NCBI GenBank assembly: GCA_003254925.1
Contig: QANZ01053186.1
Location: forward strand, 141,232 to 205,231
Length of the DNA stretch: 64,000 bases
Direction of reading: 5' to 3'
Origin: Chamaecrista fasciculata
Lineage: Eukaryota; Streptophyta; Magnoliopsida; Fabales; Fabaceae
Shown piece after piece: positions 1-10,107 of this stretch; within the stretch, counting starts at the first letter, position 1; each line of letters opens with the position of its first letter. A program made the translations under genes and the position numbers. The notes under the pieces were generated by a model. The model saw only the letters and a list, made by a program, of their open reading frames with translations, ran no database searches and had not been told where the DNA came from.

Positions 1-19
1 ACTGGTGCAAAGTACAAAA

Positions 20-130
20 TCAACCAAAATGTGAAATTTGGGGACGAAACAAACTGTAAACAAACTTTGGAGATAAAATTGAAAATTGATATAAAATTTG
101 GGGACTAAAATATGCTTTTGCATTGTGACA
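20..130. mobile_element. Fragment of Mutator-like repeat in the HHP intron
   Basis: The partial HHP intron contains spaced GGGGACGAAA and GGGGACTAAA motifs, then TGCTTTTGC. The wording is like one arm of the element at 5930-6243, so this is probably a degraded half copy. Its outer boundary lies outside the window. Confidence 0.45.
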
Positions 131-148
131 ATGTTGCATCTTAATTAC

Positions 149-836
149 CATGGTGTTAATATCTCGTGATTTAGAAGCAGAGGAGATGTGTTCAGGCAAG
201 CAATTGGTGAGAAGTTGAGCAACACGCCAACCTGATAGTGAGGAGAAGTCAAGAGAATTAAGGGATGTCCCTAAATCATTTTTAAGCTGAAGAAGATCAG
301 GCATATTGGGTAGAGAAGGCAGGCAATTTATGAGCTCCGAACGAAGTTTTTGCAGATCAGCTGTTCTTATCATTTCGGGCAATAGGGAATTGAAATCCGA
401 AACTCTTGGGGCTTTCATAGCTGTGTATATGGTGAGAAAGAGGAAGAGGAAGAAACCTATCAAATGCCTGAAAACAATGCCATAATAATTAACACAAGCT
501 CATAGTTGAGGATATATATATAATGGACTCATTTGATGGATTAGCAGATATATAAAGTACTCACGTCCAGACATTAAGTGTCTCATTATGAATGGAGAAA
601 ATGCTAAGGAAGACCTGCTTCAAAGGCCATTCTGATCGGTAATAACCACGTATGAACTCATTGTCCCTTAAATATCCAGGCAGTGAGTTGTATTCAACTA
701 GCTGATATTTCAACTTTTCCCATAGTTTGATTCCCTTCTGTTCCTTTGAACCGGTTTTACTTCCATCTTCACAATCAAGGAAGTTATTAAACTTTTTAGG
801 TGCAGCAATTAAATGTTCGCGTGGACTTGCTATCAT
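149..836 (-). CDS. HHP: Heptahelical transmembrane protein (ADIPOR/PAQR-like), 5' part only
   Basis: The N-terminal half of a plant heptahelical protein, a seven-helix membrane protein of the adiponectin/progestin receptor (PAQR) family. Two coding exons are visible: 836-565, starting at the ATG just inside an exon whose acceptor AG is at 840-839, and 467-149. The donor at 564 reads GTGAGT, the acceptor is at 469-468, and the join gives NVWTHLIGFF, the conserved start of the first membrane helix. Before it lies the family signature of a basic KLKYQLVEYNSLPGYLRDNE stretch followed by GYYRSEWPLKQ and IHNETLNVWT. The second exon ends at ATG followed by GTAATT (donor 148). The remaining helices and the stop codon lie beyond the left edge. 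Arabidopsis relatives (HHP1-5) have been linked to sugar, hormone and salt responses; which member this is cannot be told. A 5' untranslated exon probably lies near 1441-1600. Confidence 0.88.
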
Positions 837-1440
837 CTCTGAAATGTAGGTATACCAGATAATAAGAAACATTTAATAAACACTCATTTATGATAGGTTC
901 GGAACTTGGAAAATAAAAAATAAAGGTGTCAGCGCCAATAATTGAAAGTTGGTAATAGTACTAGTGGCTCTGAATTAAATTTGATTCTTGACCACAAATA
1001 AAGAATTGATAGAATTTTGTTATGTATAGGTGAAGTCTGTTGTCTCAGTAAACTTCAAAACCATAACAAGCAGAGACATTGATTTAACAGATTGATGCAC
1101 TGTAATGGTTTTGTTGTTTTGAAGAAGAAGCCAAACATTTTGGCATCAGGTATACTTTTTACATCTTGAATTCAAGATTTTCAAGGTGTCAATTATAATT
1201 AATGTTGTGGATTACTGAGGAAAGTTCCTATATATGCAAGTATAGAGACAATGTCATAGGAGATAGTCAGAAAAATCCTCAAAGGAAATAAGTAACTCAA
1301 TCGGCATTGCGAGCCACAGATGTAATTTGTTTGAATAGTATTGTAAGCCATCACCAAAAAACAAATACATTATTATAAGCTACAGAAGACACTTGACATC
1401 GCAGAATGACAACACAAAATAAGAAAATTTTGACATTACC

Positions 1441-1600
1441 TGGAAGACAAATAGCTGAAAAAGGGAGGAAAAAAAAGAGATACAGAGGAGGAAAGTAAAA
1501 AAAGTTGCCAAAGACTCTGAGATTTTAGTGGTGAGAAAACTTGAGGAAGAGACGACGAGGTGATGAACATGGAGTATATAAATGAAGGAATTTTCGGAAT
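1441..1600 (-). promoter_or_regulatory. Putative 5' untranslated exon and TATA region of HHP
   Basis: On the minus strand a pyrimidine-rich stretch ends at CTTCCAG followed by GTAATG, a good donor at about 1440. It is preceded near 1575 by a TATA-like TTTATATACT. Together with the acceptor at 840-839 directly before the HHP start codon, this suggests a leader exon and a leader intron of about 600 bases. No coding content is evident here, and transcript data would be decisive. Confidence 0.35.
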
Positions 1601-1640
1601 TGGAATGAATGAAAGTGCAGAAATTGCATGTCATGGTTCA

Positions 1641-2479
1641 CATACACCTATTCTTTGATCGCCAAGTTGCAGTGTTCTGTGAAGACAAGTCAGCTTCTTG
1701 AAACAAAAACTTTGAAAACAGGCCCACTACCTACAAATTTGGGTCTTGTACTCTTATTCTCAGGTGTTGGAAGAAAAGGTCAATCATTTTGTTTTCTTTT
1801 TTAAAAAAAGAAAAAATCTTTTGGGATTGGGTAAGCCACGTGGCAAGTTCTAGTCCTTTTCCTTTTTAAGATACAAAACCATGTATACAACTATTTAATT
1901 TAATTAGTCTTAGATGGATACTTCCGTGGTGGATCGCATCCTATAGCAAACCAGACGCCATGGTGTGCGAAGAATTGAAGCAGCTGGCCAATAAATATAA
2001 ATGTAAATAAGTAAAATAATAAAGACAAGCGCACCGCTTGTTTTTCAACAAAAAAGCGTCTTGTACATTTATATATGACGCGTTGCTATCATTGTCCGCA
2101 AGTCATTGAATAGTATGAATTATGTGGCAGTGTTTGACATCAACAACTTTAGTTTGTGCCCAGACACAGACACGAAATGCCGCAACCTCACATACTCTAA
2201 TTGTCAATTGTCAAGTTATCACAATATATAGGTAGGAAGATGAGAGTGAAGTCATTGATTTTGCATGGAATGGGGAGAGGAAGAGGTGACACGTAGAAAG
2301 CAACCAAATGTAACCGAATGTGGAAAGGGACTGTTTCGTGTTAACCATTGGAAAATGACAAGGCTAGGCAACCAATTGGCAATGGTAATATGTGTTCTCA
2401 CGCATGGCGCCCATCACCTACACGCGTTAATAATGTAGTATTTCAACACAACTCCTCATTCCCTCATGCTGTACCTTAA
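1641..2479. other. Intergenic region between divergent HHP and DUF7950 genes
   Basis: AT-rich non-coding sequence that must hold the upstream regions of two divergently transcribed genes. No gene, RNA gene or clear repeat was recognised. Confidence 0.5.
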
Positions 2480-2575
2480 GAGCGTGAAGCTAACGAGTTA
2501 TTCTGAGGGTAATTTATAGTAAGGCTCATCCATCTTATATATCAAATCTGGCTCTCATACCATGTAGAATACCCT
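2480..2575 (-). mobile_element. Short LTR-retrotransposon (TRIM-like) remnant with degenerate PBS
   Basis: Positions 2550-2562 read GGCTCTCATACCA, one base away from the reverse complement of the initiator-tRNA-Met primer-binding site TGGTATCAGAGCC. About 70 bases upstream, AGCGTGAAGCTAACGAGTTAT matches, with few changes, the sequence next to the PBS-like motif at 21822-21834. The two loci are therefore copies of one minus-oriented element family. No coding region is present. Confidence 0.5.
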
Positions 2576-2825
2576 TTTAACGGATTTTGGAGGTATTTAT
2601 AAATGATTTACTAAAAAAATTACTTTATTAAGAATAGAACTCTAGCCCACCTGAGTTATTAGCGTTACTATTTAACGCTTTCTTTCTCAAATCTCATATC
2701 TGCTCCTCCTCAACACGTACCCATTCTTCATTTACAAGTGTCACTTTCTCATCCTCCCTCCCTCCATCGTGCCAATACCTCATTGGCTATCTCTCAAACT
2801 TCCAATTTTACCACCACCCGCTTCC

Positions 2826-2833
2826 TTTATAAG
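2826..2833 (+). promoter_or_regulatory. TATA box candidate for the DUF7950 gene
   Basis: TTTATAAG lies about 63 bases before the chosen ATG, a usual spacing for a plant promoter with a short leader. It rests on position and motif only. Confidence 0.4.
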
Positions 2834-2895
2834 TTATAACCCCCCTTCCACAAGAAACAGAGTAGTGATCTAAAACAAGGGCTAGTAATACCACC

Positions 2896-3816
2896 ATGAT
2901 AAAGATTTTACAGCCAACCTCCACCAACACAGCAAAAACTGCTGAAATCATGTCCAAGTATAGACCCATAGCCCCAAAGCCTGAGACTCCCGGGAATTCC
3001 ATAACAGAGAAGATCAAGCAATCTCCTTACCTACGTAGCCTCTGGCCACAACTTCAGGCCAGACCCACCAGAAATAGAAAGAGAGGCAGAGGTTCTATAC
3101 CACTACCCCTCAAGAGACACAAGACCCAAATTTTAGGATCTTCTTCTTTACACACTTTTCCTCCTACTCATACCCTTCTTCCTCAACCCTCTCTGTCCAA
3201 TTATGGACATGTAGATTTCAACACTAGAGCAGATATTCCACAAGAGAGAGATCTGTTGCAGCAATTGCAGAGACCAATCAATCATAATCATAATAATAAT
3301 AGCATTAATGTGATAACACCTCATGCAGTTCGACCCATTGGGTCTAGCATAAGTGTGGGGTGTATGAGTATAAGCAAAGAGGCAAGCCTAATTACAAGTG
3401 AACATTTTTCGAAAACGCCAGCAGAGGTGGTTGAGGAAGAGGTGGAATCTGAGGTTTTGCCAACTGTGATATCAGACTCGAACAACCAAGTGAGGATTGC
3501 GAATTCTGCTTACGAAGAGATGGTGGGTCAGCCAGAATGCCCGTGGCTCGAGTCCATTGTGACGTGTGGCTCATGCAAGAGGGTCAGTGGGGAGGTCACG
3601 CTGCGACTATGTGATTCAAGTAGCATACCGGTTTCGTCAAATGGGTTTACGTGTTGGGTGAGGATAGATTGGAAAATTGGTGACAAAACTAGCTCTGTCA
3701 ATGCCTTCTGTGACGTTATCAGATTGACGTGTGAATCCAGAGACTACCTCTTTAAATGGAGGTTTCATACTCGCGGTCACACCAGACAAGCTTCTCACTC
3801 CAGTTCTAATGTTTGA
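2896..3816 (+). CDS. DUF7950 domain protein, function unknown
   Basis: An intronless gene for 306 residues. The N-terminal third is polar and proline-rich, with the family motif YRPIAPKPETP (about residues 22-32), a SPYLRSLWPQLQARPTR block (about 43-60) and a basic NRKRGRG/LKRHKT patch that could act as a nuclear signal. The middle is low complexity with a run of Asn/His. The C-terminal domain (about 195-295) begins VRIANSAYEEMVGQPECPWL, contains CGSCKRVSGEV, and ends FTCWVRIDW...YLFKWRF. I recognise this layout as the plant DUF7950 family, for which I know no established function. The NSAY..MVG start resembles the first strand and helix of PAS folds, but that is only a visual impression. The start follows a plausible TATA box. 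Confidence 0.85.
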   Translation: MIKILQPTSTNTAKTAEIMSKYRPIAPKPETPGNSITEKIKQSPYLRSLWPQLQARPTRNRKRGRGSIPLPLKRHKTQILGSSSLHTFPPTHTLLPQPSLSNYGHVDFNTRADIPQERDLLQQLQRPINHNHNNNSINVITPHAVRPIGSSISVGCMSISKEASLITSEHFSKTPAEVVEEEVESEVLPTVISDSNNQVRIANSAYEEMVGQPECPWLESIVTCGSCKRVSGEVTLRLCDSSSIPVSSNGFTCWVRIDWKIGDKTSSVNAFCDVIRLTCESRDYLFKWRFHTRGHTRQASHSSSNV

Positions 3817-4930
3817 ACTTTGAAATGCGACACCTTAATGGTCTGCATTCAGTATTACTAGCTAGGGAAATATATATATATATGTACTAAAGCATTAATT
3901 AGACAATTTATTAGAAAGTATGTATATATAGTCGATATAGTCGGACAACAGATTTAATTTGATTTTCACCCCATCGTCTCTCTTCACACATTCGTTTCAA
4001 GCCTACTGTCAAAATTATTAAATTATCATGACAAATAGATCGGGAGATTGCAGTATTCTCTTTCCATATGATTTAGGCGTGACACGGTAAAAGAAGCTCC
4101 TTTTTTTTATGGCGAAAGCTCAGTTATAAGATACTTCATGTCTGCAAAAATGGACGTTTTTATGGATGAGGGGAAAGTAACGGAAGGATAGAAAACAAGG
4201 AAAGAAAAACATTATACATGTATAGGCGTAATAGATGACGACGACACTAAGTCAATTGTGCTAAGAAAAGGCCAGACGTTTCATCATATATAATTAATTA
4301 TAAATAAATAAAAATTTTGACTAACTCAAAATTCGTTGTACTTGTAGTCACAATGAAGTTTTCTATCAGCTTAGAAGCATGGATTTTCAATTTTATTACA
4401 TTAATATTCGATTAGGAAATTAAAACTAGAGTAATAGACTTTTAAATGAGTACTCAATTAAAAATTATATATGAGAAAATTTTAAGAAAAGATGAATCGG
4501 GATAGAAAAGATAATAGGTATATATCACCTATACCCATTAGGAGCAAATATTAAACAATCAGTCTATTTGTTGTACATGGATGGTATAATTAAGTGGTAA
4601 CAATAACATGAAGACCATGATGAGCCCTGGATTGGGCCTTGGGCCATAAGCCCATAAGCCCATTTGAGGTGTCAACGTCAAGTTAGACCAACTCTTGGGG
4701 ATTGAAGACACCGGCTTAATATTCCCAAGCTCCCCCCAGTTGTCGTTTTGTTTGTTTCTCACAAGCGGGCTCCATTTGTATCTCTGTTTATATCGACCAA
4801 TGTCGCTTGGTTTTTTTTACATAACACCCGTCTTCTTCTGCTTCAAAATAATACTTATACTCCCTTTCTTCTTCAATTCTCCCCCTATTAATATTATATT
4901 TCTTCTTCAATTCCTCAACAATAGTAACAA
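3817..4930. other. Intergenic region upstream of EXO70
   Basis: AT-rich. Positions 4625-4665 hold repeated GGGCC/GGCCC and GCCCATAAGCCCATA words, which resemble TCP-type GGCCCA sites common in plant promoters. The last 100 bases are CT-rich leader sequence. No gene was seen. Confidence 0.4.
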
Positions 4931-7684
4931 ATGGCACCCAATGATCCACACCCCAAGCTCCTCAATCTCCACTCAGCATGCTCCGACTTGAAATCTCTGC
5001 TTCGAGCTTCAAAGAAAATGGAAGACAGCCTCAGAATCATGGACACACGATTCGAGGAAATTGAGGTAACTCTGTCCACAACATCCAGAAACGTGGGCCC
5101 TTTACAATCACTAGCCATGTCCACCAAAGCTCTCGATACCAGAATTAACAGAGCTGTCTCCCCTGCCCTCGTACTCCTCGAAAGCTTCAAACTTTACGAG
5201 TCTCTCCAACAAAACCTTCTCGATCTCTTCTCAAAACTCTCCTCCGACAACAACAAGCCCCCACACACACGTCTCCATAATCTTCTGCACTACATGGATT
5301 GCGTTGACCAATTTAACGACGCCATTAATTCCATAAGCCAAGAGGGTGAGCCAGTGATCCAGAGGCTTCAAGAGGTGGTGGAGTTTATAAGCCGAACCAA
5401 ATCAGCGGATCAGTATAGGACTGAGAGGCTAAGAGAGACCCTCGTCACTCTCAAGACATTGTACGAGACAGAGGTCGATGCTATGAGGTTTGAAGGCTTA
5501 TTGGATGAGGCCTTGCTTCATATGCAAGATGAGTTTGAAAACATATTGCTGCAAATTAGGCATCACAACGTGCGACATCTTTTGTTATTACAACAGCAGA
5601 AGCAATCGGATCATTATGACTCTGTCTCTCATGATGTCGCCGTTGACTCTGATTTAGGCTCTGACCTCGAGATTCAAGCCTTGAGACGAATTTCAGAGAC
5701 ACTCGCTGCCAATGATTGCTTGGATATTTGCATTGACATCTACGTCAAGGTACATGAAATATAATGTCAGTCCTTGAATTTATTTTAAAATTATAATTTA
5801 GTCCTAGATATTGAAAATATGCTTTTTGATCCCTAAATTTGCTATAAATATTAATTATTTGGTACATGAAGTATTGTTAATTAAATATTTTATATTTATT
5901 ATAGAATCAAAGAGTAAAAATAAAGTTTAGGAAAAAGTACTAATTTTGTCCCCAATGATTCACATTTCTATCAAATTGATCCTTTTCTCTTACTTAACCA
6001 AATATTAATGACAGAATCTACTTGACTAATGATATGTAATGTAAAATTGATATAAAAAAATATAAATCCTAACTCTGATTAAAAAACAGGATGCAATCTG
6101 TCGTTAATTTATAGTACGAAGTTAGTCAAAGGATTAAATTGACCAAAATGTAAGATATTGGGGACAAAATTGACAGAAAAAAAAGATTGAGGACGAAATT
6201 GACAGTTAGTGCAAATTTTGAGGACGAAATTAGTGCTTTTGCCTAAAGTTTATTTATAACATTTTTGGACTAAATGACAATTTTAGAACAAAATTAAAGA
6301 CTAAAAGGTAAGTTTTCCCATTATGTTATGACAGAGTGGTTTAATTTGAACTATTCTTTGACAGGTGAGATATAGAAGGGCTGCGAAAGCACTAATGAGG
6401 CTAAACCCAGATTACTTGAGAACATATACCCCAGAGGGAATCGATGAGATGGAGTGGGAGACCTTAGAAACAGCGATTAGCCTTTGGATCCAACACTTTG
6501 AAGTTGCTCTTAGGAAAGTTCTTTTGTCCGAGAAGAAACTCTGCGAGAGAGTAATGGGTATGATCATGGATGGACTAGTATGGCCAGAATGCTTCGTCAA
6601 AATAGCCGACAAAATAATGGCTGTGTTCTTTCGATTCGGAGAAGGTGTGGCTAGAAGCAACAAAGAGCCGCAAAAGCTGTTCAAGCTGCTGGATATGTTT
6701 GAATCCTTGGAAAAACTCAAACCCGATTTCTTGGAAATTTTCGACAGAGAAGCTGGAATGGATTTCTGTGTGCGGTTTCGAGAGCTTGAGAAGCTTCTAA
6801 TTGATGCATCAAGTAAAGTGTTTTGGGAATTTGGGTTACAAATAGAAGGGAATGCGGATGGTGTTCCACCCCCACAAGATGGGTCTGTTCCGAAAATCGT
6901 GAGATATGCCATTAATTATCTGAAATACCTTGCCACCAAGAATTACAGAGTAGCAATGGATAAGGTTCTCGAAACAGAGCAGATATGGAAAGCGGGTATA
7001 TTCTCGAAGCCTGATACAGACCACAATTTACTAAAAGATGCCATTTTTAACGTCATGGAAGCCCTTCAAAGGAATATTGAATCCAAACGCTCTCGTTGTA
7101 GGGACAAGACTATGAGTCATATATTCTCAATGAACACATATTGGTATATCTACATGAGGACAAAGAACACAGAGCTTGGTGAGCTATTGGGTGAGCAATA
7201 TATGAAAAACAAGTATAAAGCAGTGGCAGAGGAATCGGCGTACATGTATCAGATGCAATCATGGGGAGTTTTAGTGAGGATTTTGGATATGGATGAGTTG
7301 AAGAAAATGGGGAAGGAGATGATTGGAGGATCAGTGACAGAAAAGGTTGAAACTTTTTTGAATTGTTTGAATGATGTTTGTCAGAAGCATAAAGGGTATT
7401 ATAGTATACCAGATGAAGATTTGAGGGAACAGATGAGAGAAGCGACGATGAAGCTTGTGGTGACAGCGTACACAAATTTCATGGAGTTGAACTCAGGATT
7501 ATTATTGCAGAGGAAAACGTATCCGAGTCCTGAAAGATTGCAAGGGATGGTAGCTCATGCATTTGACGATGGAGATGTGAAGTTGAAGCGAAGGAGTTTA
7601 TACGATCGGATGGCTGGTCGTTCATCTTTGGAGAGAGAGGTCAAAGATTTTCGACACTCCAATTCAGACATTAGCGATGTTTGA
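4931..7684 (+). CDS. EXO70: Exocyst subunit EXO70, probably EXO70I type
   Basis: Two exons, 4931-5749 and 6365-7684, encode 712 residues. The donor is AAG/GTACAT, the acceptor TTGACAG, and the join reads DIYVK|VRYRR. Exo70 is a rod-shaped subunit of the exocyst, which tethers secretory vesicles to the plasma membrane, and plants have many copies. The N-terminal 200 residues are helical (LHSACSDLKSLLRASKKMEDSL). The conserved C-terminal Exo70 domain begins around residue 270, with EWETLETAISLWIQHFEVA, EKKLCERVMG, FGEGVARSNKEPQKLFKLLDM and VRYAINYLKYL. The single intron and the DICIDIYVKVRYRRAAKALM region fit my recollection of the EXO70I clade, needed around arbuscules in mycorrhizal roots, but the clade assignment is tentative. 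The start ATG sits in a good plant context (ACAAATGGCA). The 615-bp intron carries a complete Mutator-like insertion. Confidence 0.9.
5930..6243. mobile_element. Non-autonomous Mutator-like foldback element with 9-bp TSD
   Basis: A 314-bp element inside the EXO70 intron. Its ends are GGAAAAAGTACTAATTTTG and the near complement of GGCAAAAGCACTAATTTCG. It is flanked by the perfect 9-bp duplication TAAAGTTTA at 5921-5929 and 6244-6252. The terminal inverted repeats and 9-bp duplication point to the Mutator superfamily. It has no coding capacity. Related copies lie at 20-130, 41034-41363 and 46674-46797. Confidence 0.85.
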
Positions 7685-8451
7685 GTGTTACTATATACAT
7701 AGTTTTGTCGGACAAGCTCTTGCAATTGAAACACTAAAGTAAAAGTATTTTGTAAAACTGTACTGTAGTTTAACGAGTGTATCTCTTCCGCTTCAGATTC
7801 AATTATATATATGTAACATGGATTAATCAACGACATTGTAAAACTTTGAAACATTTGTTTGTTCAATCTTCATGGAAGGAAGGTGTTTTGGTTCTCACCT
7901 AGCTGTTTGTTCAGAAACATTTGCTCAAAAATCACAAATCAGAGATCAATGTACCCCTAGCCATTTGTTGTTCTGAATAGACATTGAAATCAGATCAAAA
8001 TGAGGTCTAATCCTCTAAAAATATAAGGCTTGTAGATGTAGTTTACACTTTACAAAGTGATCAAAATGAGGTTCACAAATTCTATACATTATGATTATTG
8101 AATTAATGTTTACTACAAGATTGATATTGGTATGAACAACTTCATTTTCCAAAAAAAAAAAAAGAGTAGTTACTTCTATGATTTCATCTCAATGGAAAAC
8201 ATATGATGTTAAAATCAATGAAATTATAAAAACATTCAAATAAATAACAACAATATATAATTTTAAATGTCCAACAAAAGTATAATAACTTAATGATATA
8301 TAATGACAAGAACGTGAGAGTTCATCAATGCAATTTTAATATTAAAACCAATTTTGTTCTGGAAAATAAATTTGGAGTGATTTAAAAACACTAAACAATG
8401 AAATTGGAAGTAAACATTTTTTTATTTAGATATATTGCATGTAATTATATC
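7685..8451. other. EXO70 3' flank, non-coding
   Basis: Contains the 3' untranslated region of EXO70 and AT-rich sequence with a short poly-A near 8151. No further gene or repeat was recognised. Confidence 0.5.
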
Positions 8452-8459
8452 CTCAAAAC

Positions 8460-8855
8460 CATAGTAGAAAAAACTGGACCGGATCGGCCGGCGAACCGGA
8501 CACCAGTCCAGTCCGAAAAAATAAAATACCGGCCTGCAGTTGACCCGGTGGTGAACCGGGTCAAACCGCTCGAACCGGCTGGTTAAATCGGGACCGGTGA
8601 ACCGGAAACCGGTTGACCCAGAAATATTTGAAAAAATCAAAAAAAAAAATTTAAATATTTGACACTTATTATATGTGATGGACATATAGTTATGTTTAAT
8701 TTTTACTATAAATTTAAATTATTGTAATATATCAATATGTATTTGATGAATATATATATTTGAAAATGTATTTTTCAAGTAAACCGGCTCAACCGGTTGA
8801 ACCAGTGACCCGAGCCTTTCACCGGGTCAATGACCGGTCCATTTTTTGCACTATG
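8460..8855. mobile_element. hAT-type MITE with 8-bp TSD
   Basis: A 396-bp element whose left end is CATAGTAGAAAAAACTGGAC and whose right end, complemented, is CATAGTGCAAAAAATGGAC. It is flanked by the perfect 8-bp duplication CTCAAAAC (8452-8459 and 8856-8863). The interior is rich in CCGGT/ACCGG words near both ends and AT-rich in the middle. An 8-bp duplication is typical of hAT transposons. It has near-identical length to the element at 46167-46563 and similar ends. Confidence 0.85.
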
Positions 8856-9423
8856 CTCAAAACATACACTACCAAAAGCAAAAGGCAAGATGTTCCCCAT
8901 TTTCTGTTCGACAAGGCAAGAAATTTTTTTTAAGACAACATTTTCTTGTCAGTCTAATTTCATTGATAAAAAGGTATGAAGGCTAAATACAGAAAATAAC
9001 AAGACATTCAATACATTGAATAAATAACAAATTTGTTCTATGCTAACAAAAGTAACACGCCCTGATGTTTTAGCTCGAGAATAAGAAGATTTACAGCTTA
9101 AATCAATGGAACTACAATCTTTGAATAACAAAAAAGATAACTCTCACTATTGAAAGAAGAAAATCTTCACTTAAGAAGAAAGATACATTTCCACAAAGAG
9201 AATATATCATTACTAAGACAAGAAGAAAGCAAGAATAAATGTTTACAAACTCGGACTAATCCAACCGGGTCAACTTGGAACCCACCAACTTGAGATGTGA
9301 GTCAATTCAGTTGGAAAAAAAAAAAACTCGATTGCCAATCGACTCGAGGTTGACCTGTCGGGTTTTTATAAAACCGGCAACCCGCAACCAGCTGTTGACT
9401 CGGGTTTATCTTATTAGAAAAAA

Positions 9424-9886
9424 GATTGAAGATTCATTTTGGTCTATTATCTTTGCCTCAAAGTTCAATTTGGTCCATTATCTTTAAGAAATTTAAATTG
9501 TTCCATTACCTATGCAATTTTGGATCAAAATGGTCATACCATTAAATTTCATCTATTTTCTCTATTTTTTTTATAATGTGACACTTAAACTGACCTTCCC
9601 CTCTCTCTCCTACCTTCCCTTTCTCTCTCTAATGTCACATTTTTTAATGACATGATTTTTTTTCTAAAATAACATAGAAAAGAACAATATATTTCATTAT
9701 AAATGAAATTTACAAAGAGAAAGAGATGCCTAGATGTCACTTCATCCAAAAAAAAGATGGAACAATTTATAGAATGACCATTTTAAATCAAAATTGCTAG
9801 ATAATGGATTAATTTGAATTTCTTAAAAGATAATGGATAAAAATGATTTTTGAGCAGAAATAATGGACCAAAATGTACATTTGACC
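9424..9886. mobile_element. Foldback repeat upstream of QQT1
   Basis: The left arm (9424 to about 9545) carries spaced TTTTGGTCTATTATC and TTTGGTCCATTATC motifs. The right arm (about 9755-9886) carries their complements GATAATGGA and GGACCAAAATG. This gives a long imperfect hairpin like the Mutator-type foldback elements elsewhere in the window. I found no convincing target duplication, so the ends are approximate. Confidence 0.6.
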
Positions 9887-10107
9887 AAAAAGTTGGCCAA
9901 AACCCCCAAACTTGCTCAAAGTCTCAAACCCTGAAGGAAAAAATTAGGGCACCTCAAAATTGAGTCCTGCTTCCTCTGCTTTGAGAACTTCGACGCTGCT
10001 GCAGTGCGACGTCGTCTTCACTCATCAACCTTCGTTCCTCTTCATCGTCAACCTGTAAGAGTGTGTTCTTTTGAATGCAGCAGTACCCATAAAAAAAAGG
10101 AAGGCAA

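Noticed and set aside
6412-7475. Several antisense open frames within EXO70 exon 2
   Set aside because: Shadows of the conserved Exo70 coding frame, with no independent motif.
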